Part shown: piece by piece, positions 43,606-50,797 of the stretch
Numbering within the stretch: position 1 is the first letter of the stretch
Layout of the letters: each line of letters begins with the position of its first letter
Assembly: GCF_008033115.1 (NCBI RefSeq)
Contig: NZ_CP041203.1
Coordinates: 3,906,001 to 3,970,000, forward strand
Reading direction: 5' to 3'
DNA: 64,000 nt
From: Cellulomonas sp. Y8
Lineage (GTDB): Bacteria; Actinomycetota; Actinomycetes; Actinomycetales; Cellulomonadaceae
Notes under the pieces: model-generated
What the model was told of the DNA's origin: nothing
Database searches by the model: none
What the model saw: the letters and a program-made list of their open reading frames with translations, nothing else
Position numbers and translations under genes: made by a program

Positions 43606-43970
43606 TGACCACGCTCCCGACGCCCGCGGGCGCCCAGCCGCACGGCGGTCGCCTGCACGTCGACCCGGACCGCCCGACGGTGCTGCGCGCCGAGGGCGAG
43701 ATCGACATCGACGTGGTGCACACGTTCGCCGAGCAGCTCGGCGTCGACGAGATCGCCGCCGGCCGGACGCTCGCGGCGGCGGGCGTCGAGGAGGTCGACC
43801 TCAGCGGGGCGACGTTCATCGACTCGTCGGCGATCGCGCTGCTGGTCTCCATCGCGCCGCACCGGCGCCCGGAGCGGCTGCGCGTCCGCGGGGCGACGGG
43901 GGCGCCGCTCATGACGCTCCAGGTGACGGGGCTCGACGCGGTGCTGGACCTGGTCCCGGCCGAGGGCTGA
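43605..43970 (+). CDS. STAS domain anti-anti-sigma factor
   Basis: A 121-residue STAS protein (RsbV/SpoIIAA type). The phosphorylatable serine is in the loop DLSGATFIDSSAIALLV near residue 75-85 (DSSA), preceded by the usual GEIDIDVV strand near 31. When unphosphorylated it would bind the RsbW-like kinase and free a sigma factor; either of the window's SpoIIE phosphatases could activate it. The start is leaderless and divergent from the kinase gene, so the two could be balanced by a shared upstream region. Confidence 0.9.
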   Translation: MTTLPTPAGAQPHGGRLHVDPDRPTVLRAEGEIDIDVVHTFAEQLGVDEIAAGRTLAAAGVEEVDLSGATFIDSSAIALLVSIAPHRRPERLRVRGATGAPLMTLQVTGLDAVLDLVPAEG

Positions 43971-43994
43971 TCCCGCCGGCCGGGACCGCACCCG

Positions 43995-45413
43995 TCACAC
44001 CCGCGCCAGCGCCGCCTCCCGCGCGCCGGCCGCGCCGGTCCCGGCCCGCCGCGCAACGGCCCGCAGGCCCAGGTGCTCGCGCAGCGTGGTCCCCGCGTAC
44101 GCGGTGCGGTACGCCCCGCGCTCCTGCAGCTCCGGCACGACCCGGTCGACGACGTCGTCCAGCCCCGACGGGACGAGCCACGGGCTGAGGTTGAACCCGT
44201 CGACGGCGCCCGTGCGGACGAACTGCACCAGCCGGTCGGCGACCGCGGACGGCGTGCCGACGAAGCCGCGCTCGCCGGACACGCGGATCACCAGGTCGCG
44301 GATCGACAGGCCCTCGGCCTCCGCGAGCGCGCGCCACCGCGCCGCGACCTCGTGCGTGCGGGCGCCGGTGGTCGACGAGCCGCCCTCCCCGCCGAGCTCG
44401 GCCACGGCCGGGTCGTGCGCGGGCAGCGGGCCGTCGGGGTCGTAGCCGTCCAGGTCCTCGCCCCAGATGGTCCCGACCACGTGCAGCGCGGTGGCGGGCG
44501 TGACCTGCTGCCGGGCCACCCAGCGCGCCTTCTCCTCGGCCTCCGCGGGGGTGTCGCCCACGACGATCGCCGTGCCCGGGAAGACCTTCACGTCGTCCTC
44601 CGGCCGGCCCGCCGCGACGGCGCGCGCCCGGATGTCCGCCGCGAACTCGAGCGCGTCGGCGAGCACCGACCCGTGCCGGGAGAAGATCACGTCCGCCGAC
44701 CGCGCGGCGAAGTCCCGGCCCTGCGGCGAGTCGCCGGCCTGGAAGATCACCGGGTGCCCCTGCGGGCTGCGCGGGGTGGTGGGGTCGATCGTCACGTCCA
44801 CCAGGTCCCCGTGCGCCTCGACGCGCGCGACCCGCCCGTCGGGGCCCTGCGGCCACGCGTCCCAGATGCGCCGGGCCGTCGCGAGGACCTGCTCGGCTCG
44901 GTCGTAGCGGCGGGCGTGGTCGAGGTAGCCGCCGCGGCGGAAGTTCTCGCCGGTCCACGCGTTGTCGGTGGTCACGACGTTCCAGGCAGCCCGCCCGCCG
45001 GACAGCACGTCCAGGCTCGCGAGCCGCCGGGCCAGGTCAACCGGGTCGTTGTACGTGGTGTTCTGGGTGGCGACCAGGCCGATCCGCTCGGTGACCGCGG
45101 CCAGCGCGGCGAGCTGCGTGATCGCGTCGGGTCGGCCGACGACGTCGAGGTCGTGCAGCCGGCCCCGGCTCTCCCGGAGCCGGAGGCCCTCCCCGAGGAA
45201 GAACGCGTCGAACAGCCCGCGCTCCGCGGTGCGGGCGACCCGCTCGAAGGACGCGAAGTCGGTCTGCGACCCGGACTCGGGGTCGGACCAGATCGTCGTG
45301 TGGTTGACGCCCTGGAAGAAGACACCGAAGTGCACCTGGGCGTCGGGGCGGGTGATCGGGTGCGCGGCGTCGGCGTCGGCGGCGCGGTCGGGGGTGCGGT
45401 CGGTGGTGGTCAC
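43995..45413 (-). CDS. NtaA/SnaA/DszA-family FMNH2-dependent monooxygenase
   Basis: A 472-residue LLM flavin monooxygenase of the NtaA/SnaA/DszA/SoxA group, which uses reduced FMN supplied by a separate reductase. It has the long QVHFGVFFQGVNHTTIWSDP opening, RRLASLDVLSGGRAAWNVVT near 130, GHPVIFQAGDSPQGRDFAAR near 220 and the C-terminal VPELQERGAYRTAY typical of the family. Relatives oxidise thioethers, dibenzothiophene sulfone and S-alkyl cysteine derivatives. It is the last gene of the minus-strand SAM-IV operon, 10 bp after another LLM gene. An organosulfur substrate is inferred from the riboswitch. Confidence 0.92.
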   Translation of the reverse strand: MTTTDRTPDRAADADAAHPITRPDAQVHFGVFFQGVNHTTIWSDPESGSQTDFASFERVARTAERGLFDAFFLGEGLRLRESRGRLHDLDVVGRPDAITQLAALAAVTERIGLVATQNTTYNDPVDLARRLASLDVLSGGRAAWNVVTTDNAWTGENFRRGGYLDHARRYDRAEQVLATARRIWDAWPQGPDGRVARVEAHGDLVDVTIDPTTPRSPQGHPVIFQAGDSPQGRDFAARSADVIFSRHGSVLADALEFAADIRARAVAAGRPEDDVKVFPGTAIVVGDTPAEAEEKARWVARQQVTPATALHVVGTIWGEDLDGYDPDGPLPAHDPAVAELGGEGGSSTTGARTHEVAARWRALAEAEGLSIRDLVIRVSGERGFVGTPSAVADRLVQFVRTGAVDGFNLSPWLVPSGLDDVVDRVVPELQERGAYRTAYAGTTLREHLGLRAVARRAGTGAAGAREAALARV

Positions 45414-45423
45414 GGCGGGCTCC

Positions 45424-46551
45424 TCAGGCGGTCGCGCGGGCCGCGCCCGCGAAGCGGTTCTCGGGCCGGGTCAGGCCCAGGTGGTCGCGCAGGGTGGCGC
45501 CCCCGCGCGGGGCGGCGGTCCGCCGGTCGGCGCGCAGGGCGGGCAGCACGTCCCGGGCCAGCACCGGCAGGTCGGCGTCGAGCTCGGCGGCGAGCAGCCG
45601 GACCCCGGCGACGGCGGGGTCGTCCGCGAGCTCGGCGAGCAGCGCCACCAGCCCGGCCGGCGTGCCGACGTGCCGCAGCGCGGCGCCCGCGGCCCACGGC
45701 CCGGCGGCGCCGGCGTCGAGCTCGGCCAGGCGGTCGGCGCCCGAGCGCCCCGCCGCATGGAGGACCACCTGCACCTCCACCACCGCCCGAGCGCCGGGGT
45801 CGCCGTCGACGACCGCGCGCGCCGCGGCCCGGGCCTCCGCCGCGCCGGACCCGCCCACCAGCACGACGTCCACCAGGCGCTCGCCGTCCCGGCCGGGACC
45901 GGCGACGTCCCCGGCCCGCGCCAGGACGACCGGCTGCCCCTGCGGCGGCCGCGGCGTGATCAGCGGGCCCACGACGGAGAACGACTCACCGGCGAAGTCC
46001 ACCCGGTGGATCCGGTCCCGGTCGACGTACCGGCCGGTGGCGACGTCGCGGATCACCGCGTCGTCCTCCCAGGAGTCCCAGAGGTCCCGGACGACCTGGA
46101 CCACGTCCCGGGCCTCGCGGCCGAGGTCGGCGACCGGCGCGCGACCGTACGCCGCCGGTGCGGCGTCGCCGGGCGTCACCGCGGCCAACCAGCCCGCGCG
46201 GCCGGACGCGGCGAGGTCGAGGGAGGCGAGCTGCGTCGCGACGTGGAACGGCTCGGGGTAGGTGGTCGGCACCTCGGGCACCAGGCCGATCGCCGTGGTG
46301 GTGCGGGCGACGAACGCGGCGCGGGTGACGGCGTCGAGCCGGGCCTGGGCGGGGTCGCCCGGGACGGACGGCGAGGCGGCGTCGGCGAAGGTGACGAAGG
46401 TCAGGCCGGCGTGCTCGGCGTGCCGGACGGCGCGCGCCAGGCGGGCGCCGGACACGAGGTCGGCGGGCGCGAGGCCGAACAGCGCGGCGGCGGCCGGGTG
46501 CGCGCCGGCGCCGTCGACGTCGAGGGCGGTGAGGAGCGGGGGGACGGTCAC
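45424..46551 (-). CDS. LLM class flavin-dependent monooxygenase
   Basis: A 375-residue luciferase-like protein. The hallmarks ATQLASLDLAASGRAGWLAAVT near residue 105 and GQPVVLARAGDVAGPGRDGERL near 208 resemble its larger neighbour, but the whole is shorter and more divergent, with an Ala/Gly-rich second half. The C-terminal motif TLRDHLGLTRPENRF is the same as in the NtaA-like protein (TLREHLGL). So the two probably arose from one family and may work together or on different substrates. GGAG precedes the GTG start, 88 bp after the flavin reductase gene. Confidence 0.85.
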   Translation of the reverse strand: MTVPPLLTALDVDGAGAHPAAAALFGLAPADLVSGARLARAVRHAEHAGLTFVTFADAASPSVPGDPAQARLDAVTRAAFVARTTTAIGLVPEVPTTYPEPFHVATQLASLDLAASGRAGWLAAVTPGDAAPAAYGRAPVADLGREARDVVQVVRDLWDSWEDDAVIRDVATGRYVDRDRIHRVDFAGESFSVVGPLITPRPPQGQPVVLARAGDVAGPGRDGERLVDVVLVGGSGAAEARAAARAVVDGDPGARAVVEVQVVLHAAGRSGADRLAELDAGAAGPWAAGAALRHVGTPAGLVALLAELADDPAVAGVRLLAAELDADLPVLARDVLPALRADRRTAAPRGGATLRDHLGLTRPENRFAGAARATA

Positions 46552-46639
46552 GGTGGTCTCCGGGGGTCGGGGAGCGGCGGGGATCGGGCGGCGCGGCGCG
46601 GCGCGTGCGGCAAGCGGTGCGGCGCGCGCCCGCGCGGAG

Positions 46640-47206
46640 TCACAGCGCGGTGTGCGCGCCGATCCGGTGGTAGGTGCGGTCGTGGTAGACCAGCGGCGAG
46701 GCGCCGTCGCCGGGCTCGGCGTCGTCCGGGCCGCCCGCGTCCAGCGCCCGCAGCGACACGAGGTACGAGTCGCCGACGGGCGTGCGCTGGACGACCCGGG
46801 CGCGCACCCAGGACACGGCGCCGTCGATCACGGGCTCGCCGGTCGGGAGCGAGGACCAGCCGCCGGCGGCGAACCGGTCCAGGCCGCTGGTGGCGAACCG
46901 CGCGGAGACGTCGTCCTGGTGGTCCGCGAGGAAGCTGACCGCCAGCGTGGGCGCGGCGGACACGGCGGGCCAGGAGGACGACGTCGACGCGAGCGAGAAC
47001 GCGAGCAGCGGCGGGGCCGCGGACACCGAGATGACGGAGGTCGCGGTGAACCCGACCGGCCGGCCGGCGTGCCGCAGCGCGACCACGGCGACCCCGGCGG
47101 GGTGCCGGCGGAACACCCGCTTGAACTGCTGCGGGTCGAGCTGGGGCTCGTCCTGCTCGGCGAGCAGCCGCTCGAGCGGGCCCAGGTCCGTGCGCTCGGC
47201 GGTCAC
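46640..47206 (-). CDS. flavin reductase (DIM6/NTAB family)
   Basis: A 188-residue FMN-binding split-barrel reductase that makes free FMNH2 for two-component monooxygenases. It has FKRVFRRHPAGVAVVALRHAG near residue 28, VGFTATSVISVSAAPPLLAF near 50 and SSSWP, the standard FMN loop; FLADHQDDVSARFA near 95 is also conserved. The GTG start overlaps the stop of the upstream FMN reductase gene (GTGA). It lies in the same operon as two LLM oxygenases that need FMNH2, and would also serve the LLM enzymes of the opposite arm. Confidence 0.9.
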   Translation of the reverse strand: MTAERTDLGPLERLLAEQDEPQLDPQQFKRVFRRHPAGVAVVALRHAGRPVGFTATSVISVSAAPPLLAFSLASTSSSWPAVSAAPTLAVSFLADHQDDVSARFATSGLDRFAAGGWSSLPTGEPVIDGAVSWVRARVVQRTPVGDSYLVSLRALDAGGPDDAEPGDGASPLVYHDRTYHRIGAHTAL

Positions 47207-47793
47207 CGGGTCGCCCCGGCGAGCGCGGCGGCGGGCTCGGCGGACGCGGCGGGCTCCGCGGCCGGCGCGTGCCCGAGCGCCCGGCGGAGCGGCGCGGCGG
47301 CCCGGGCCAGCCACGCGTCCAGCGCGGGGTCGAGGTCGGCGAGCTGGGCCTCGGTCAGGGTCAGCGAGCGCGCGGGGACGACCGCGCCCAGCTCGACGAG
47401 CACGGGGCGCAGGTGCACCTCGCCGGCGAGCGCGTGCGCCGGGTTGCCGGACACCACGAGCGGCACCGCCACGACGCCGGCCAGCCCGTCCGGGCCGTAC
47501 AGGTCGAGGAACGCCTTGAGCAGGCCGGTGTAGGACGCCTTGTAGACCGGGGTCGCGACGAGCGCGACGTCGGCGGCGGCCACCCGCGCGAGGGCGGCGT
47601 CGGCGGCGGGGTGCGCCGGGGCGAGCAGCTCGCCGGCGAGGGTCGCGAGGTCGACGACCTCGACGTCGGCGGGGGTGGCGGGGTCGGTCGACGTGAGCGC
47701 GGCCAGGCGCTCGGCGGCGGCGCGCGCGGCGCCCAGGGTGCGGGACCCGGCGCGCGGGTTCCCGGAGACGGCGACGACGGACGGGGACGACAT
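47203..47793 (-). CDS. NAD(P)H-dependent FMN reductase (MsuE/CE1759-like)
   Basis: A 196-residue flavodoxin-fold reductase of the SsuE/MsuE family. It shows VAVSGNPRAGSRT at residues 7-19 (FMN phosphate loop) and VALVATPVYKASYTGLLKAFLDLYG near 75-100. It supplies FMNH2 to LLM monooxygenases. An Ala/Glu-rich tail of ~20 residues ends it. It is the first gene of the minus-strand operon, directly downstream of a SAM-IV riboswitch. Having both a flavodoxin-fold and a split-barrel reductase in one operon is redundant, and suggests different partner enzymes. Confidence 0.9.
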   Translation of the reverse strand: MSSPSVVAVSGNPRAGSRTLGAARAAAERLAALTSTDPATPADVEVVDLATLAGELLAPAHPAADAALARVAAADVALVATPVYKASYTGLLKAFLDLYGPDGLAGVVAVPLVVSGNPAHALAGEVHLRPVLVELGAVVPARSLTLTEAQLADLDPALDAWLARAAAPLRRALGHAPAAEPAASAEPAAALAGATR

Positions 47794-47821
47794 GGTGGCC
47801 TCGCAAGGGGGTCGATCACGG

Positions 47822-47938
47822 TTGCCGTGCGGCGGAGCGGCGCGTGCCGGCCGACGGCCAGGTCATCTCCCGGAGCACCCCGCCGTGACGTGGGGTTGCT
47901 GCCCAGCCAGCCGGGGCTTGGCGCTGGGACTCGTGACC
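47822..47938 (-). ncRNA. SAM-IV riboswitch, minus-strand arm
   Basis: Read on the minus strand it opens with GGTCACGAG and has a P2 stem CCCAGC/GCTGGG around AAGCCCCGGCTG. Next come GCAACCCC, CGGGGTGCTCCGGGAGATGACC, and a closing P1 pairing GGTCA with TGACC. This is the actinobacterial SAM-IV layout, recalled from Streptomyces examples. It ends about 30 nt before the FMN reductase start, so S-adenosylmethionine binding would shut off the operon. The 3' boundary is approximate. Confidence 0.85.
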
Positions 47939-47948
47939 TCGGGGCGGA

Positions 47949-47959
47949 GGTCTAGCACC
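47949..47959 (-). promoter_or_regulatory. extended -10 promoter of the minus-strand sulfur operon
   Basis: Minus strand TGC-TAGACC (hexamer 47954-47949), an extended -10 a few bases before the riboswitch. No -35 box is evident. Confidence 0.4.
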
Positions 47960-48076
47960 GGTCCGCCCCGTGCGGGCTCGGCCGCGGGGGAGTTCTCACG
48001 ATCCGGGACCGTGCGAACGTCTGGGACCTTCGTCCTGTGACATCGCTCCGGCATGCGAGACGCGGCGGTCCGGGCG

Positions 48077-48105
48077 TTGACGCCCCCGGGTCCGGTTCGT
48101 AGGTT
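48077..48105 (+). promoter_or_regulatory. promoter of the plus-strand sulfur operon
   Basis: TTGACG (48077-48082), 17-bp spacer, TAGGTT (48100-48105). Transcription would start near 48112, about 54 nt before the SAM-IV aptamer. Confidence 0.65.
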
Positions 48106-48165
48106 CCGGGCACCGGTTCGCCACCGGGGCGCGCCGCAGGGCGGGCCCCGGGGGACGGGCCGGGT

Positions 48166-48285
48166 GGTCATGAGCTCCGACGCGAAGCCCCGGCTGGTCG
48201 GACGGCAACCCCCCGCGCGGGTGGGTGCCCCGGGTGAGGACCAGGTCCGCCGCCGCCGGCGACGGACAACACGCGGACCCGCCCG
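48166..48285 (+). ncRNA. SAM-IV riboswitch, plus-strand arm
   Basis: Starts with GGTCATGAG, P2 stem TCCGAC/GTCGGA around AAGCCCCGGCTG, then GGCAACCCC and GTGCCCCGGGTGAGGACCAGG. The core is nearly identical to the SAM-IV consensus I know, while P2 differs from the minus-strand copy and stays base-paired. It precedes the poly-cysteine leader ORF. The 3' boundary is approximate. Confidence 0.9.
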
Positions 48286-48313
48286 ACCGGGCGGGGGCAC
48301 ACGAGGAGAACGC

Positions 48314-48409
48314 ATGAGCCGGACCGTGCAGGCGCCGTGGGCGCCCTCGGCACCCGCCCTGCCGACCACCGCCGCCGCGCCCGGCGGCCGCTGTTGCTGT
48401 CGCCGCTGA
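48314..48409 (+). CDS. poly-cysteine leader peptide (31 aa)
   Basis: A 31-residue ORF with a good Shine-Dalgarno (GAGGAGA seven bases before ATG), lying between the SAM-IV riboswitch and the first structural gene. It is Ala/Pro-rich and ends GGRCCCRR-stop. The three cysteines are encoded TGT-TGC-TGT; TGT is rare in this GC-rich window. Short ORFs with terminal cysteine runs act as cysteine-responsive attenuators in mycobacteria: lack of charged tRNA-Cys stalls the ribosome and raises expression of the genes downstream. The same role is inferred here. The peptide itself probably has no function. Confidence 0.8.
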   Translation: MSRTVQAPWAPSAPALPTTAAAPGGRCCCRR

Positions 48410-48614
48410 CGGCGCAGCCGCCGACCCGGCGCCCCGCCCGGGGCGCCTGACCCCGGCCCTGCGCGGCGCCTGAGCCGGGCCCCGCGCGGCGCCCGAGCCG
48501 CGCGCCCGGCCACGCCCCGGGACGCCCGCCGCGCCGACGTGGCCGGCCGGCCTGCCCGAGCGGCGCGCCCGGCCCGCGCCGGGCGCGCCGGCCGCGCCGA
48601 GATAGGACGCGCGG

Positions 48615-48667
48615 GCCGAGATAGGACCCTCCACGGTCCGATCTCGGCGCGAGGGTCCTATCTCGGC
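48615..48667 (+). terminator. 17-bp inverted repeat, possible attenuator
   Basis: Perfect arms 48615-48631 and 48651-48667 with a 19-nt loop. The left-arm start GCCGAGATAGGAC also occurs at 48596-48608. It lies within the transcribed leader, so it would act as an attenuator rather than an operon end. Confidence 0.4.
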
Positions 48668-48727
48668 ACGCCGGAACCCGCCCCCCCCCCGCGTCGTCGA
48701 TCCGCCGCCCGCGCGTCGCCGCGGCGC

Positions 48728-48777
48728 GCCGCGGCGCGCCCGCGACCGCGGCGTCGCCGCGGCGCGCCCGCGACCGC
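48728..48777 (+). repeat. 22-bp exact direct repeat
   Basis: A 22-nt sequence at 48728-48749 recurs exactly at 48756-48777, just before the first structural gene. Confidence 0.85.
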
Positions 48778-48806
48778 CTCACCACCCGCCCCCGAACGGA
48801 GCCGTC

Positions 48807-50078
48807 ATGCCCTTCTCGTCCCCCCGCGCCGGCCGTCGCGCGCTGCTCGGCGTCGACCTGACCGCGGCCGGCGCCAGGCCCGGCGCGGTCGGCGCCCACG
48901 GTGCCGTCGCCGCCCGCGCGTTCGACGGCGAGCGGCTCGCCCGCCTGGTGCACCGCGCCGACCGCGGCCTGCTCGACCTCGTCGTGCTCGGCGACGCCCT
49001 GCTGCTGCACCCCGGGCGTCGGCGGGTGCCCGGCCGGCTGGACGCCGCCGTCGCCGCGGCGCGGGTCGCCCCGCTGGTCCGGACCGCCGCGCTGGTGGCG
49101 GGCGTCCCGCACGACCAGGTCGAGCCGGGCTACCTCGCGGGGGCCGTCCGCGGCGTGCAGAGCGCGGCCGGCGCCCTCGCGGGCTGGCAGCTGTCCGGCC
49201 CGGGGGCGACCGGCGGTGGCGCCGACCTCGCCGAGCAGGGGGCTCTCGGGGCCGGGGCCGTCTCTCGCATTGCTGCTCCCGCAGTCGCTGCCGCAGTCGC
49301 TGCCGCGGGAACCGCCGCTCCCGCGGACATTGCTGCCGCTGCCGCCGCCGAGCGCGCGTGGGCCGACCGCGCCGCCGCCGCCCTCGACGCCGTCCTCGCC
49401 GCGTGGGACGCGGGGGAGCCCGGCGCGGTGCGCCGCGGCGGGGACGGCCGGTTCCGCGTCGACCACGACGGCATCCGGTTCGCGGTCCGGGGCCGGTCGG
49501 CGTCCCGCGGTGCGAGCGGCACCGCGGGTGCGGACCGCCCCCTCGTGGTGGTCCCGGTCGCGGGCCCGGCGGCCGAGGCGCTCGCCGGCCGGTACGCCGA
49601 CGTGGCCCGCCTCGCCTCGCCCGACCTCGAGTCGGCCGCCGCGGCGCGGGCCCGGGTGCGCGCGGCGGCGGTGGCCGCGGGCCGGCCCGCCGACGCGGTG
49701 CGCGTCCTGCTCGACGTCGACGTGGCCCTCGCCGACGACCGGGACGCCGCCCTCGCGCGGCTCGACCTGGTGCGCTCCGTCGACCGGCCGGACCTCGGCG
49801 TCTCCGGAGCGGTCGTCGCGGGCACCGGGGCCGACCTGGCGACCGTGCTCGCCGACGCCGTCCGCGACGGCGCGGTCGACGGGTTCGTCGTGCGCCCGAC
49901 CGCCGTGGAGGCGGACCTGGCGGCGCTGGTCGACCGGACGGTCCCCGCGCTGCAGCAGGCGGGGGCCTTCCGGCTCCGGCCCGGTGACGAGGACGAGCCG
50001 ACGGGCCGGGACGAGCCGAGGGGGCGGACCGTCCCCGCCGAGGGCGCGTGGTCCGCCGCCCCGTTCGCCCTGACCTGA
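48807..50078 (+). CDS. divergent LLM class flavin-dependent monooxygenase-like protein
   Basis: A 423-residue protein of luciferase-like fold, first structural gene of the plus-strand sulfur operon. It is much diverged: LAGAVRGVQSAAGALAGWQLS near 110 corresponds to the usual LASLDVLSGGR segment, but the SGGR motif is lost. An Ala-rich stretch (~150-185) encoded by short repeats (GCAGTCGCTGCC twice at 49279-49302) interrupts it. It may be a catalytically altered subunit that works with another LLM enzyme of the operon, or a decaying copy. The ATG has no strong Shine-Dalgarno. Confidence 0.65.
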   Translation: MPFSSPRAGRRALLGVDLTAAGARPGAVGAHGAVAARAFDGERLARLVHRADRGLLDLVVLGDALLLHPGRRRVPGRLDAAVAAARVAPLVRTAALVAGVPHDQVEPGYLAGAVRGVQSAAGALAGWQLSGPGATGGGADLAEQGALGAGAVSRIAAPAVAAAVAAAGTAAPADIAAAAAAERAWADRAAAALDAVLAAWDAGEPGAVRRGGDGRFRVDHDGIRFAVRGRSASRGASGTAGADRPLVVVPVAGPAAEALAGRYADVARLASPDLESAAAARARVRAAAVAAGRPADAVRVLLDVDVALADDRDAALARLDLVRSVDRPDLGVSGAVVAGTGADLATVLADAVRDGAVDGFVVRPTAVEADLAALVDRTVPALQQAGAFRLRPGDEDEPTGRDEPRGRTVPAEGAWSAAPFALT

Positions 50079-50143
50079 CGGCCGCGCGGCCGCCGCAGCC
50101 GCACCGCACCCGCACCCCACCGACCGACCCCGAGGTGACCCCG

Positions 50144-50797
50144 ATGACCACGACCCCGCTGCGGGCGGCACCGCTCGACCCGACCCGGCGCGACCCCGCC
50201 CCGCCCGACCCGGCGCCGACGCGTCCGGCCCCGCTCGACCCCGCGCGGCTGGCCGTGCGCGACGCCCGGCTGCACGACCCGCTGGTCGGACCGCTGCTGG
50301 ACGGCCTGGCGCACGAGTACAGCACCCGGTACACCGGCCTGCTCACCCCCGCCGAGCTCCGCGGCGAGCTGGAGCACTACGGGGTCGAGGAGTTCGCCCC
50401 GCCGCACGGCGCCCTCGTGCTCGTGCTGGAGGACGGCGAGCCGGTGGCCGGCGGCGCGTTCCGCCGGCGGTGGGAGCCGGAGCACGGCGACGCCGTGCGG
50501 CTCGCCGACCCGGGCGCCCGGGACGCCGAGGGGGCGCCCGCGGTGCCGACGGTGGAGCTCAAGCGGATCTGGACCCACGAGGCGCACCGCCGCCGCGGGC
50601 TGGCACGGGTCGTGCTCGCCGAGCTGGAGGCGCGCGCCGCTGCGGCCGGCTACCCGCGGGTCTACCTGACCACCGGGCCGAAGCAGCCGGAGGCCGTCGG
50701 CCTGTACCTCGCGGCCGGCTACACCCCGCTGTTCGAGCCCGCCGCGTACCCGGGCGACCTCGTCCCGCACGCGTTCGAGAAGTGGCTCGCCCGGTGA
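50144..50797 (+). CDS. GNAT family N-acetyltransferase
   Basis: A 217-residue acetyltransferase. After a proline-rich N-terminus (~40 residues), the acetyl-CoA motif A is ELKRIWTHEAHRRRGLARVVL (~140-160; RRRGLA is the pyrophosphate loop), followed by TTGPKQPEAVGLYLAAGYTP. It is followed, with a 4-nt overlap, by an amino-acid ABC importer and sits among LLM monooxygenases. In Bacillus, SnaA/YxeL acetyltransferases N-acetylate S-alkyl cysteines before oxygenase cleavage; this gene has the right context for that step. That role is inference. Confidence 0.85.
   Translation: MTTTPLRAAPLDPTRRDPAPPDPAPTRPAPLDPARLAVRDARLHDPLVGPLLDGLAHEYSTRYTGLLTPAELRGELEHYGVEEFAPPHGALVLVLEDGEPVAGGAFRRRWEPEHGDAVRLADPGARDAEGAPAVPTVELKRIWTHEAHRRRGLARVVLAELEARAAAAGYPRVYLTTGPKQPEAVGLYLAAGYTPLFEPAAYPGDLVPHAFEKWLAR

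Larger units (their letters stand above)
48410..48806 (+). promoter_or_regulatory. 397-bp structured spacer downstream of the leader peptide
   Basis: No gene is seen. It holds a GC-only hairpin with 8-bp arms (48428-48435/48440-48447), a diverged ~22-bp direct repeat (48455-48499), a 17-bp perfect inverted repeat (48615-48631/48651-48667), and a 22-bp exact direct repeat 28 bp apart (48728-48749, 48756-48777). One or more stems could be the attenuator read by the leader ORF. Confidence 0.5.

Noticed and set aside
47361..47819. Alternative minus-strand ORF starting just after the SAM-IV riboswitch as a leader peptide of the minus arm
   Set aside because: It continues for 152 codons out of frame through the FMN reductase gene, has no cysteine run near a stop and no Shine-Dalgarno.
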